Assembly: GCA_034096865.1 (NCBI GenBank)
Contig: JAWQFJ010001255.1
Location: 15,001-52,500 of the forward strand
Direction: 5' to 3'
Length of the DNA: 37,500 bases
Source of the DNA: Theodoxus fluviatilis
Taxonomy: Eukaryota > Mollusca > Gastropoda > Cycloneritida > Neritidae
Translations under genes and position numbers: made by a program
Notes under the pieces: model-generated
What the model saw: only the letters and a program-made list of their open reading frames with translations
The model's database searches: none
Told to the model about the DNA's origin: nothing
Part shown: positions 25,879-31,780 of the stretch, piece by piece
How positions within the stretch are numbered: the stretch's first letter is position 1
Layout: each line of letters opens with the position of its first letter

Positions 25879-28249
25879 AGTCCATAAATGATACATTTTT
25901 ACACATTCCTTCATGACTAAACTTCACATAAACTGTCACATTCCCAGACATGGTGTGCAGTTATTTTCCCATGTGCCTCGTCTAGTGCTCCATCTTCTTC
26001 ATGAACAAGCACTTTTTCCCACTCACCAACAAGGACTTTGGCAGTGGGGTTGTCGACGCCAATGCTCTTCATGATGGTGGCTCCATCATTGGTCACCTGG
26101 ATGTTCTCATTCTGCCCAGTGAACTGCAGGATCTTGTCCTGTTGCCATAGAAACAATTCTCAGTCACATAGAAGACCAACATAAGAATGTAAGAATGGAC
26201 ACAGAGCAATTATCACATCAAATGTTAATCCACCAATACACCATTGAAGACATGATTAGCATCTGATGCAGCATGTACAGTAACAGAAAAAAGATACTAC
26301 TACTACTACCACTGGCATTTGACCCAATTTCGCTACTGTTTAAGGCATATATGTAGTCCATGCACTGTGCCAAAGAATTGTTAGATCAATCTGTTCTACT
26401 TCTTTGAAAGCACTTAACCTAAGCAGTGTATTGCAGTGTTCGGCAAGTAGATGGAAAATTCACTTGCCTGAAAATGAAATCCACTAGCCCAACAAATGTT
26501 GGCCCCACTATAGTATAAATCACACGTGTCAAATAGATCTATATCAGTGTCTCCGTCTTTAAAACTGTGTTCAGCACTGAGCATGTATTACATGTATACA
26601 ATATTATCACGAGGGTCAGGCAAAGTAAACAAGTGCTGCAGAGCCTGCCTGCTCAGCTGTCTCTCATTGTGCACTGACACCATTTTCAAGGCAATGTAAC
26701 ATGCTTCAATTCGGAAGAAAATTACAGGAAAATGTGGTTGCCCATTTGGGCAAATCTAGATTAACTTTCCCTTGCTTAAAAAGACCATTTAGTTGCCCTG
26801 GGCAATCAAACAATAGCCTGTGCACAGCCCTGGTGTTGGAATTATCACAACTACAGCCTGTGCACAGCCCTGGTGTTGGAATTATCACAACTACAGCCTG
26901 TGCACAGCCCTGGTGTTGGAATTATCACAACTACAGCCTGTGCACAGCCCTGGTGTTGGAATTATCACAACTACAGCCTGTGCACAGCCCTGGTGTTGGA
27001 ATTATCACAACTACAGCCTGTGCACAGCCCTGGTGTTGGAATTATCACAACTACAGCCTGTGCACAGCCCTGGTGTTGGAATTATCACAACTACAGCCTG
27101 TGCACAGCCCTGGTGTTGGAATTATCACAACTACAGCCTGTGCACAGCCCTGGTGTTGGAATTATCACAAAAAGTTCTACAGCCTGTGCACAGCCCTGGT
27201 GTTGGAATTATCACAACTACAGCCTGTGCACAGCCCTGGTGTTGGAATTATCACAACTATAGCCTGTGCACAGCCCTGGTGTTGGAATTATCACAACTAC
27301 AGCCTGTGCACAGCCCTGGTGTTGGAATTATCACAACTACAGCCTGTGCACAGCCCTGGTGTTGGAATTATCACAACTATAGCCTGTGCACAGCCCTGGT
27401 GTTGGAATTATCACAACTACAGCCTGTGCACAGCCCTGGTGTTGGAATTATCACAACTACAGCCTGTGCACAGCCCTGGTGTTGGAATTATCACAACTAC
27501 AGCCTGTGCACAGCCCTGGTGTTGGAATTATCACAACTACAGGCAATAGCCTGTGCACAGCCCTGGTGTTGGAATTATCACAACTACAGCCTGTGCACAG
27601 CCCTGGTGTTGGAATTATCACAACTACAGGCAATAGCCTGTGCACAGCCCTGGTGTTGGAATTATCACAACTACAGCCTGTGCACAGCCCTGGTGTTGGA
27701 ATTATCACAACTACAGCCTGTGCACAGCCCTGGTGTTGGAATTATCACAACTACAGGCAATAGCCTGTGCACAGCCCTGGTGTTGGAATTATCACAACTA
27801 CAGCCTGTGCACAGCCCTGGTGTTGGAATTATCACAACTACAGGCAAATGGCACACAGAAAAACTAGTTTAGCAACAGGCTTTCATGATCACCTGAAGGA
27901 GATCAATCTTACAGGACAACAGTGGTACTTTCAGCCACTGCTGAAACACCATTCAGCACCGGCCAACCTCTAATAATTCCAGCTGAATAAGGCCTCCAAA
28001 TTAAGTCTAAAGTGTGTTGATTTGGGTGAAGGGTTGTACACACAGCACATGCGAAAAACAGACTGAGTAAAGTAATGTTGTTGCCGACTTATTTTTCCCC
28101 TGAGACCAGACAGAAAGATCAAGTCATACCATTCCTTTGGGTCCAAGTGTGCTTTTTATCAAGTCCCCCACAGCAATGGCCCCCACGAAGGAGGTCTGGA
28201 AAGCAAAGCAGAAATCAGCAAGCACTCTCTGGCTGTAACGTCTTCCAAA

Positions 28250-28288
<39 letters not shown>

Positions 28289-30522
28289 CAAATGCATGCA
28301 CACACACACTTCCACAATTTTGTCTTCCATATTCTATAGACAAGTCATCGAAAAAGGCTTTATTAGACAAGCTTCCCATTTGTCCATCTTTATTGGGTCT
28401 TATTACACACTCACCAGATAGGGATCACAATGTGTGCAGAGACAATGAATTACTTATACCATTTTTGTCCCTACTTTCAAATTAGCTGACTACAACTAGT
28501 ACAAGGGACAGTGAATCAAAGAGCATTTATTTATATTCTCATTCAAGTCAGGTTCATTGTATGTGCAGTGCTCATGGCAGAAAACCAGCAATGTGAGCTG
28601 TAACAGTGTTTACTTTTACTGGAGTATGACAATAAGACTCATACTACAGGAAGCAATCCACCTGAGAAATTTGAACCTCCATCAGACCAGTTGTTATGTA
28701 TCCTGTTTGATTTCACTAGTAGCAGTATAATTCTTCCCAATACTCAGAGCACCTGCTAGGACATTCCTCCACCACCCACCCCTCTCCCCTGTGGCTTGAT
28801 GAAGCAGAATCAACAGGCCACCAGACAAGTCTCCTCTGAGAAGATTCCTAAATTCACCCCAGATAGACTCATGCTACCAGGACTGTTCTCCATTAGCCAC
28901 AGCATTTCATCTGCAGCATTGACTTTTGCTCCTAGCAACACAGTAAATATCTTCTGCAAGGCTATCCCTGTCCTGATGCAATGAGAATAGACTCAAGCAT
29001 TGCATATTAGTTGCTTTCTAGTACTCACTTTTGATATAGGGTTCTAACCTAATGTAATGGGCATTTGTAGATGTTGACTTTCTGTCTGTCTGTCCCTCTA
29101 TCTGTCTCAGTGTCTGTCAGTCCCTCTATCTGTTTGTTGCTACTCACCAGGCGGGCAGACTCACTCTTCTCCTCCTCAGCTCCTGAGCTGAGAACTTGGA
29201 CTGGTTGTAGGGAAAACTGAAAACACAAAGCAATGCTCATTCCACTGGGACTCAGACTGGTTCTGGAAAGTACTGAGACACGAAAGCACATGTAGAGTTA
29301 CAATATGTATGAGTTATCATATACTGCAAACAGACAGCAACACAAGCAGTCCTAGCATGTAGACCTGTTCAGCTGTTGTATTCTGTAAATGAAAAGTCAA
29401 CATGAGCAGTCCTGGTGTGAGGACCAGTAGCACTCACAACTGTCAACTGAGAGCATTACATCTAGAACATCAAATGGAATGTTTGCGATGAGCGATAAAG
29501 AAAGCAAAAACTCAATCACAGTAGTGTGGTCTGATTCAATATATGGTGAAAATACATCAAAATATCAACACACTTTTCAAAACATTATTTATAACATATC
29601 TGGTAAAAAAGCCAGCAGGGCAGTGCTTTATGGGTAATGGGGTATGTAGTGCAGTAGCTTCACACATTTATGTGGGGGGGTGGGGTGAGGGTGGGGGGTG
29701 GGGTGAGGGTGGGGGGAGAAGAGAGGGTGATGGGCAGAGGGGATGTAGGGGAGAGAGAGAGGGTGATGGGCAGAAGGGGTGTAGGCATGTTGTAGACCTG
29801 TGAGTCATAAACTGATAAAGGGCTATTTAACTTTGAAGGCTGAGAGTACATGGGAAAGGATGGGGACTGTTTACTCCAGAAACCATGGTGATGCAAAGGC
29901 AATCAGAGTTCACGACCTAACCGAGGCCGTGAGGGTCATTTCAGAAAGTCAAAGAGCCTTAAAATATCAGACAAAGTGATACTCAGATCTGATTTCGAGT
30001 TCCACATTCTAATGTTAATACTGACAGCACGCAAACATGGAAACACAACAGAATGCTGCTGCATACCAAGATACTTGCCATTGCTCAGCAGACTACTCGA
30101 ACTAAATTTACACAAGTTGTGAACCAACTATTTTTCACAAGCACATTGTTACAAGGACCTAAGGAGACAGCTCGAAGAACAAAAAGCACGAGCACCCAAA
30201 GCAATAAACGTTACACAACTAATGAGAGAACAAGAAAGAAATCACTAGTTCAACACTGAGTACTAGTACTAAAATAACTAATGAGTTGGGACAGTGGGTG
30301 AGTGGATGACTCTCAGAGATTACTTCACAGCAATGATTGCTGGTCGATTGTCCCAAATTCAGAACGGTCATATAAACACGTTTTCACTGATTTTACGCGG
30401 AACAACTACATTTGAGTCAAATCAGTCGTCGTCGTCTTTATTTTGATTGATTTCTGCACCAGCTTAGCGTCATGTAGCAACACGACCATCCATTGAAGAC
30501 GCTACGGCTTACGTACCGGCAT
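3743..30522 (-). CDS. CCT2: CCT2, T-complex protein 1 subunit beta (whole gene, 15 coding exons)
   Basis: This gene encodes the beta subunit of the TRiC/CCT ring, the ATP-driven group II chaperonin that folds actin, tubulin and other proteins in the cytosol. Joining the 15 exons listed separately gives 1,605 nt, or 534 residues plus a stop. Visible motifs: chaperonin signature 1 [13 protein letters not shown] (about residues 39-51), signature 2 [17 protein letters not shown] (62-78), signature 3 QDAEVGDGT (90-98, with the nucleotide-binding GDGTT), the SLHDA motif with the second catalytic Asp (about 391), VYGGG (406-410), IADNAGYD (449-456) and the C-terminal [20 protein letters not shown]. 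The identity rests on the beta-specific C-terminus and on length; the other CCT subunits do not end this way. All junctions are GT-AG and in phase. The gene is intact although its introns are full of transposons and minisatellites. Confidence 0.97.
3916..5330 (-). repeat. 42-bp minisatellite spanning the CCT2 exon 15 acceptor
   Basis: About 33 tandem units of 41-43 bp, recognised by recurring TGTAAATAAACAG then CAATGAA and CCTCAT on the plus strand. Read on the coding strand, each unit contains a copy of the exon 15 3' splice site (TTTATTTACAG followed by ACATGTATGAG). Roughly 25 units keep the terminal AG; units with TTGTAAAT have lost it. The units nearest the exon are exactly 42 bp and open in the CCT2 reading frame. 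Beyond 5330 increasingly decayed copies continue to about 5520. Confidence 0.95.
5331..6718. other. Rest of intron 14 of CCT2
   Basis: The low end has decaying copies of the 42-bp unit, spaced more widely (about 5360, 5415, 5460, 5505). An 11-bp-arm palindrome AAAATCGTACA / TGTACGATTTT with a one-base loop lies at 6121-6143. Otherwise I see no feature. The ORFs here are short and unconserved. Confidence 0.6.
6719..6818 (-). CDS. CCT2: CCT2 exon 14 (residues 445-478)
   Basis: The exon encodes [20 protein letters not shown] then [19 protein letters not shown] is the conserved nucleotide-contacting segment. Acceptor CCTTGCAG, donor CTCA|GTGAGT, 100 nt. The one leftover base A joins AC of exon 15 to make Asn where human CCT2 has Asp. 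Confidence 0.96.
6819..7938. other. Intron 13 of CCT2, proximal part
   Basis: AT-rich intron with a short (CA)n and an AAT/AAC-rich stretch at 7475-7550. No ORF or element recognised. Confidence 0.5.
7939..8420. repeat. 144-bp tandem repeat in CCT2 intron 13
   Basis: Three full units and one partial begin at 7939, 8083, 8227 and 8371, each starting GA(T/C)(G/A/C)AACTAGAAA(C/T)ACAG and containing ACCGCTTATTATGAGCAGG. The copies differ at only a few bases. Sequence on both sides (7830-7930 and 8420-8520) carries shorter related pieces such as GAGAAAAACTGCAATTCACT. Confidence 0.9.
8421..8942. other. Intron 13 of CCT2, distal part
   Basis: G-rich stretches (runs of 9-10 G near 8658 and 8728) in a short imperfect duplication sharing AAGGCTGTGA and GGCGTGATAAGCTG (about 8600-8740). 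Then several GCGTAGC motifs around 8778-8842. No gene. Confidence 0.5.
8943..9046 (-). CDS. CCT2: CCT2 exon 13 (residues 410-444)
   Basis: The exon encodes [20 protein letters not shown] then [15 protein letters not shown], equatorial domain. Human CCT2 has Cys-Ser where this has Ser-Ala after the GGG loop, a conservative change. Acceptor CTCTGCAG, donor ATG|GTGAGT, 104 nt, ending in phase 0. Confidence 0.97.
9047..9594. other. Intron 12 of CCT2
   Basis: Contains a (GT)n tract with TGTCCC interruptions at 9153-9211 followed by a GGGA run. The remainder is unremarkable. Confidence 0.55.
9595..9735 (-). CDS. CCT2: CCT2 exon 12 (residues 363-410)
   Basis: The exon encodes [20 protein letters not shown], then [20 protein letters not shown] and RTVYGG. 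ERSLHDA includes the Asp that activates water for ATP hydrolysis in group II chaperonins (known of the family). The exon also begins the VYGGG nucleotide-site loop. Acceptor TTTGCAG, donor GGAG|GTAAGC, 141 nt. Confidence 0.97.
9736..10470. other. Intron 11 of CCT2, low-coordinate part
   Basis: No recognisable element. Short ORFs on the plus strand (9890-10108, 10148-10411) have no known domain and are probably chance. Confidence 0.5.
10471..11355. mobile_element. Dispersed repeat copy A, rich in nuclear-receptor half sites
   Basis: This segment of intron 11 is almost identical to 24026-24871. It starts ACAAGAAGGGCAAAGCCC, has GACTCACATGC near one end and its inverse GCATGTGAGTC at the other, and carries a CGGACGGACGG run close to the right end. 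About a dozen TGACCTTGA / TCAAGGTCA motifs recur in it. It has no coding capacity, so it is probably a non-autonomous element. This copy has a longer CGGA run and a small duplication (TTTATATGA) relative to copy B. Confidence 0.85.
11503..11633 (+). mobile_element. MITE-like element copy 3 (TA-flanked)
   Basis: A 131-bp element bounded by TA on both sides, with imperfect terminal inverted repeats GGGGCGCATTTGTTAGGCA and GGGCTCGTTTGTTAGGCA. The interior matches the elements at 760-890 and 1483-1593 (CTAGCCCTCGAGATTCT, GCGAGCGAGACGCACCTAC) in the opposite orientation. TA flanks suggest a Tc1/mariner-type non-autonomous element, but 2-bp evidence is weak. Confidence 0.65.
11814..11921 (-). CDS. 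CCT2: CCT2 exon 11 (residues 327-363)
   Basis: The exon encodes [20 protein letters not shown] then [16 protein letters not shown], the apical-to-intermediate transition. Acceptor GTTGCAG, donor TCAG|GTAAGG, 108 nt. Confidence 0.96.
11940..12040. repeat. (GA)n and (CA)n microsatellites in intron 10
   Basis: Short GA run at 11951-11969 and CA runs at 11981-12038, interrupted. Confidence 0.9.
12110..14190 (-). repeat. 22-23-bp minisatellite spanning the CCT2 exon 10 donor
   Basis: About 90 units of 22-23 bp, with plus-strand core CACTCATCACTGTAGCTAC. It fills most of intron 10. At its high end the first unit runs across the exon 10 donor: exon end CACTG, donor GTGAGTGCTG, then TAGCTA, matching later units CAGTG, ATGAGTGCTG, TAGCTA. 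Between about 13240 and 13500 pairs of units form a 44-bp higher-order repeat (TTTACAGCATTCATCATTG alternating with TATGCAGCACTCATTACTG). Confidence 0.95.
14191..14294 (-). CDS. CCT2: CCT2 exon 10 (residues 292-327)
   Basis: The exon encodes [20 protein letters not shown] then [15 protein letters not shown], apical domain. Acceptor TCTTGCAG, donor CACTG|GTGAGTGC, 104 nt. The last five exonic bases together with the donor form the first unit of the large 22-23-bp array that fills intron 10. Confidence 0.96.
14295..14973. other. Intron 9 of CCT2
   Basis: Contains a short direct duplication: GTACAGTGTTCAGCAAACAC-type sequence at about 14307-14340 and again at 14391-14425. No other element recognised. 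Confidence 0.55.
14974..15202 (-). CDS. CCT2: CCT2 exon 9 (residues 216-292), apical domain
   Basis: The exon encodes [20 protein letters not shown] and [20 protein letters not shown], then [20 protein letters not shown] and [17 protein letters not shown]. This is the substrate-binding apical domain with its helical lid segment. Acceptor TGTGTCAG, donor AACAG|GTGGGT, 229 nt, the longest exon. Conservation to other CCT2 proteins is strong throughout. Confidence 0.97.
15290..15386. repeat. 18-bp minisatellite in intron 8 (AGGACATGC/AGGACGTGC)
   Basis: About five copies of an 18-bp unit made of two 9-mers, AGGACATGC and AGGACGTGC, in strict alternation. It ends about 88 bp upstream of the exon 9 acceptor (coding strand). 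Confidence 0.93.
15387..15913. other. Rest of intron 8 of CCT2
   Basis: CA-rich interrupted microsatellite between about 15478 and 15700. Otherwise nothing. Confidence 0.55.
15914..15989 (-). CDS. CCT2: CCT2 exon 8 (residues 191-216)
   Basis: The exon encodes [20 protein letters not shown] then SYLDEG, the start of the apical domain. Acceptor GGTTTCAG, donor GAAG|GTTGGTG, 76 nt, leaving one base of a Gly codon. The purine-rich 18-bp array lies just upstream in intron 7, starting about 60 bp from the acceptor. Confidence 0.96.
16050..16475. repeat. 18-bp TCCTCTATGTTCTCTGTC minisatellite, first part
   Basis: About 24 units of 17-19 bp based on CTCCTCTATGTTCTCTGT, with TCTGTTTCCTC and TCTGTGTCCTC variants. 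On the CCT2 coding strand it is purine-rich (GAGGAGACAGAGAACATA), close to the exon 8 acceptor. Confidence 0.95.
16476..17815. mobile_element. 1.34-kb element with inverted ends inserted in the 18-bp array
   Basis: The array is broken precisely at ACGGCCGT on the left and at the same 8-mer on the right. ACGGCCGT is its own reverse complement; the inversion is shown by GCTGTTTAGTT at 16500-16510 and its complement AACTAAACAGC at about 17788-17798. Flanks are GTCCTC and GTCTTC, a possible imperfect target duplication. The inside carries a long GA tract (17000-17280) and no recognisable transposase, so this is a non-autonomous DNA element of unknown family. Confidence 0.7.
17000..17280. repeat. 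(GA)n microsatellite with GAGTGACA interruptions
   Basis: GA dinucleotide run of about 280 bp, interrupted by AGTGACAGAGAGAG and AGCTAGAG units, inside the 1.34-kb inserted element. Confidence 0.95.
17816..18640. repeat. 18-bp minisatellite, second part (same family)
   Basis: The same unit resumes after the 1.34-kb insert and runs on, becoming ragged after about 18300 (TACATTCTCTGTCTTCTGTA variants). Together with 16050-16475 it was one array split by an insertion. Confidence 0.93.
18641..19360. other. Intron 7 of CCT2, high-coordinate part
   Basis: Unremarkable intron sequence. The segments near 18648-18700 and 23294-23342 share CCAGC-TT-TAAG-CA-TAAGGC words typical of a dispersed repeat, but I cannot define an element. 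Confidence 0.4.
19361..19487 (-). CDS. CCT2: CCT2 exon 7 (residues 148-190)
   Basis: The exon encodes [20 protein letters not shown] then [20 protein letters not shown] and LK. This covers the lower equatorial/intermediate hinge (DLMNIA-TTLSSK is typical of CCT2). Acceptor CACTGCAG, donor AAG|GTGGGG, 127 nt, ending in phase 0. Confidence 0.96.
19618..19912. repeat. Compound GGGA / GGGGA / GAA / GA microsatellite in intron 6
   Basis: Purine-only tract of about 295 bp that changes from GGGA repeats to GGGGGA, then GAA, then pure GA. On the coding strand it is a long pyrimidine tract in CCT2 intron 6, about 130 bp from the exon 7 acceptor. Confidence 0.95.
20020..20062. repeat. (TC)n(AC)n microsatellite in intron 6
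   Basis: Short TC run directly followed by an AC run. The same TC-then-AC composite recurs at 25819-25878. Confidence 0.9.
20204..20316 (-). CDS. CCT2: CCT2 exon 6 (residues 111-148)
   Basis: The exon reads [20 protein letters not shown] then a helical segment ending [13 protein letters not shown] is the conserved equatorial segment of CCT2. Acceptor CCTTGCAG, donor CATGG|GTGTGT, 113 nt, leaving two bases of a Gly codon. Confidence 0.95.
20317..20665. other. Intron 5 of CCT2, low-coordinate part
   Basis: No element recognised before the TTAA transposon boundary. Confidence 0.5.
20670..23016 (-). mobile_element. TTAA-flanked DNA transposon (Kolobok/Mutator-type), intron 5
   Basis: TTAA lies at both edges (20666-20669 and 23017-23020). 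Just inside are inverted termini GGGGGATATGGCAGTGC on the left and, as complement, GGGGGGATACGGCAGTGC on the right, matching except for one extra G and one transition. Total length is 2,347 bp. Inside, on the minus strand, is a broken transposase (separate entry). TTAA duplications occur in piggyBac and Kolobok elements; the protein does not look like piggyBac, so Kolobok is the better fit. The C-terminal part of the transposase is not visible, so this copy is a dead or deleted derivative. Confidence 0.75.
21391..22485 (-). pseudogene. Broken transposase, Mutator-like/Kolobok-type domain
   Basis: The reading starts at ATG 22485 with a basic N-terminus ([20 protein letters not shown]), then has two near-identical proline-rich repeats and a TAG at 22321-22323. 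A later frame carries [20 protein letters not shown], a CxxCxxC zinc-like motif, then [15 protein letters not shown] and CHKCGF, then [20 protein letters not shown] and [21 protein letters not shown] donor CAG|GTAAGA (21754) and acceptor TTTGCAG (21551) join in frame to [15 protein letters not shown] and on to [24 protein letters not shown] is the typical motif around the first catalytic Asp in this family (from memory of the family). The stop, a frameshift and the missing C-terminus make it a pseudogene. Confidence 0.65.
23178..23254 (-). CDS. CCT2: CCT2 exon 5 (residues 85-110)
   Basis: The exon reads [20 protein letters not shown] then ACELLK. It holds chaperonin signature 3 and the catalytic-site GDGTT. 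Acceptor CTTGGCAG, donor AAG|GTAAGTA, 77 nt, ending in phase 0. Confidence 0.97.
23255..23932. other. Intron 4 of CCT2, low-coordinate part
   Basis: Two segments (about 23275-23400 and 23505-23690) share GGATGGAGTTTTACGGCC-like and GAAAATCA--TTGA words, suggesting an old dispersed repeat. No clear boundaries. Confidence 0.4.
24026..24871. mobile_element. Dispersed repeat copy B, nested in the piggyBac remnant
   Basis: Near-identical to copy A in intron 11 by eye (scattered substitutions, shorter CGGA run). Boundaries AACAAGAAGGGC and GTGAGTCAA are set by where the two copies stop matching. It sits between piggyBac sequence on both sides, so it inserted later or replaced the deleted part. Confidence 0.85.
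24923..25317 (-). pseudogene. piggyBac transposase fragment, N-terminal part
   Basis: ATG at 25317 begins [20 protein letters not shown] then [15 protein letters not shown], an acidic N-terminus like piggyBac-derived proteins, before a stop. A shifted frame then reads [20 protein letters not shown] and [10 protein letters not shown]. The F-x-L-x-F...[11 protein letters not shown] segment is the conserved start of the DDE_Tnp_1_7 (piggyBac) domain. Frameshift, stop and loss of the catalytic region by deletion make it a pseudogene. Confidence 0.75.
25608..26026. other. Intron 4 of CCT2, end next to exon 4
   Basis: Contains a (CT)n(CA)n microsatellite at 25819-25878; otherwise plain intron. Confidence 0.6.
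26027..26138 (-). CDS. CCT2: CCT2 exon 4 (residues 48-85)
   Basis: The exon starts [14 protein letters not shown] and contains [17 protein letters not shown], chaperonin signature 2, including the NDGAT nucleotide-site segment. Acceptor GGCAACAG, donor TTG|GTGAGT, 112 nt, leaving one base of an Asp codon. Confidence 0.97.
26139..26814. other. Intron 3 of CCT2, leading to the 40-bp array
   Basis: Short ACT run at 26296-26310. The segment 26430-26815 includes paired words such as GTTGCCC-TTGGGCAA and GTTGCCCTGGGCAA and leads directly into the array with CAATAGCCTGTGCACAGCCC, which looks like the ancestral unit of that array. Confidence 0.5.
26815..27842. repeat. 40-bp minisatellite in CCT2 intron 3, about 25 units
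   Basis: A 40-bp unit containing the palindrome TGTGCACA, then GCCCTGGTGTTGGAATTATC and ACAACTACAGCC. The copies are almost identical (rare ACTAT for ACTAC). One junction carries an extra AAAGTT (about 27170). Three junctions near the high end insert GGCAATAG (about 27541, 27628 and 27756). 40 is not a multiple of three and the unit has no stop in any frame, which creates long chance ORFs up to 350 codons. Confidence 0.96.
27843..28129. other. Intron 3 of CCT2, end next to exon 3
   Basis: Nothing recognised. Confidence 0.5.
28130..28195 (-). CDS. CCT2: CCT2 exon 3 (residues 26-47)
   Basis: The exon reads [15 protein letters not shown] then TLGPKGM and carries the first half of chaperonin signature 1, the phosphate-binding GPKG loop. 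Acceptor TTTCCAG, donor ATG|GTATGA, 66 nt, phase 0 to 0. Confidence 0.96.
28196..29147. other. Intron 2 of CCT2
   Basis: A (CA)n microsatellite at 28253-28308 and a short CTGTCTGTC run at 29080-29130. The rest is plain. Confidence 0.6.
29148..29216 (-). CDS. CCT2: CCT2 exon 2 (residues 3-25)
   Basis: The exon reads [20 protein letters not shown] then ARL. Acceptor TTTTCAG, donor CTG|GTGAGTA, 69 nt, phase 0 to 0. It corresponds to the N-terminal strand and first helix of CCT2. Confidence 0.93.
29217..30516. other. Intron 1 of CCT2
   Basis: Contains a G-rich GTGGGGTGAGGGTGGGG duplication at 29670-29720 and a GAGAGAGGGTGATGGGCAGA tandem pair at 29722-29780. The remainder is AT-rich with no ORF of note. 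Confidence 0.55.
30517..30522 (-). CDS. CCT2: CCT2 coding exon 1 (Met-Pro, 6 nt coding)
   Basis: ATGCCG is followed directly by a donor GTACGTAAG. Joined in phase 0 to exon 2 it reads [14 protein letters not shown], which fits the N-terminus of metazoan CCT2. The start has G at -3. An alternative start/donor, ATG followed by GTAAGT, lies at 30627-30629 and would give MFSLQPVQ instead. The choice between them needs transcript data. Confidence 0.65.
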
Positions 30523-30528
30523 GGCTCC

Positions 30529-30534
30529 CACGTG
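30529..30534. promoter_or_regulatory. E-box CACGTG next to the CCT2 start
   Basis: A palindromic CACGTG lies seven bases upstream of the ATG on the coding strand. It could be a bHLH site near the transcription start or simply 5' UTR sequence. Confidence 0.2.
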
Positions 30535-30683
30535 ATAACTGTAATAAGTTGCCTCACAAATCTCCCGAGCAAAATCGACCACATAGAGAAACATGTGACT
30601 AATTGATAATCTCCGAACAAACTTACCATATCTATAACGATTATTCGCCGTCAGTAATAAGAAATTGAACTGAAGTTGAAGTC

Positions 30684-30696
30684 GAATGTTCCAGAG
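30684..30696. promoter_or_regulatory. Heat-shock-element-like site upstream of CCT2
   Basis: The plus strand reads GAATGTTCCAGAG, that is GAA-nn-TTC-nn-GAG: three alternating HSE pentamers with one mismatch, about 160-175 bp upstream of the start codon. Chaperonin subunit genes are known HSF1 targets in vertebrates. The site is short, so chance occurrence is possible. Confidence 0.3.
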
Positions 30697-31667
30697 AATG
30701 TTGTATCACGCACTCTCGTCGATTCTCGTCCAAAGTACTGCATAGTAATGCAAAAAACTCTTAACATCGAAAATAAATCGTTCTATTCTAATTTAATTAA
30801 CATAAGAATATTTTAAGGTATAATATTTCTTGATGTGGGCGAATACTGGTAATGATTGTGATATCTATGGCATCAGTACGTTCATTAAGTCGGAAGGATT
30901 CATATTTGTATTGCTCAGGTGAGGCAAGGACAATTCGTCTGAAAGATGGCGATAAACAGGGAAATACAGTTCTGAAAATTGGGACGCCTGACAAACGTTG
31001 CTGAGTGGCTCCGAGGTAGTTATTCTCTTAACGGATGAATCAACATGATCGACACTTCATTTTGTTAATCCCACGGCTATTTCTCCAGTAGAAATTGCAT
31101 GCATCTTCTACATGGTCCAAAATTATGTCGTCTCTGCTTCATGATTTAGAAATTAGAAGTCACATCCGATGAAAACTCGCACCTGCTCTTCCATTATACA
31201 TCAGGAAACATTGATGCCTCTCTAGATTGTATTTCAGACTTTGACGAATGTGTTTGTGACAACATGATGAGTATTCGGCAGCGAGCAAATCTTGTAACTG
31301 TGTGCTTTCTTTATTATACCTTGGTAAGCGTGATCGATTTTTACGTTTGTGTCGTTTGTCAACTCAAAGAGTTTGCATCGAAGATATCTGGACAGTTTGG
31401 TTGTGTTTGCATGTTGGATGCATTTTTAACAGTAATGCTAGGATGTGCTATGAGCAACATTCTTCGATACACTCGAAACCCCGTCGGGTTTGCAACCTAG
31501 CAAGAATGGAGCAATCGCACTACGGTAAAGGAAATCCGTAAAACCGAAAGCTAAACGTGTGTCGATTGTCACTGTCACTACAGCTAGTGTCAGTAGCGTA
31601 AAACACTACAAGTGTTTATCCTTATCTAGAGAAACAATATCGGCACGGGTAGGGTGTCTGCCTTAAA

Positions 31668-31685
31668 AGACCACACACACACTCA

Positions 31686-31720
<35 letters not shown>

Positions 31721-31780
31721 CACACCACACACACACACACACCACACACACACACACACACACACCACACACAACACTCC
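31668..31780. repeat. (CA)n microsatellite
   Basis: CA dinucleotide run with AACACACC interruptions. Confidence 0.95.

Larger units (their letters stand above)
30523..31660. other. CCT2 5' flank; no gene recognised
   Basis: Unique-looking, moderately AT-rich sequence containing the presumed CCT2 core promoter and 5' UTR at its low end. ATG|GTAAGTTT at 30627-30629 on the minus strand is a second start/donor candidate. A 78-codon plus-strand ORF at 31264-31500 has no recognisable domain and I do not call it a gene. Confidence 0.5.

Noticed and set aside
26820..27872. 350-codon plus-strand ORF with a 40-residue peptide repeat ([13 protein letters not shown]...)
   Set aside because: It is the 40-bp minisatellite read through all three frames. 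The unit has no stop in any frame and the array lies inside a CCT2 intron on the opposite strand.
31264..31541. Two overlapping plus-strand ORFs upstream of CCT2 as a divergent gene
   Set aside because: Different frames overlap, hydrophobic or Cys-rich composition matches no family I know, and no splice signals support them.
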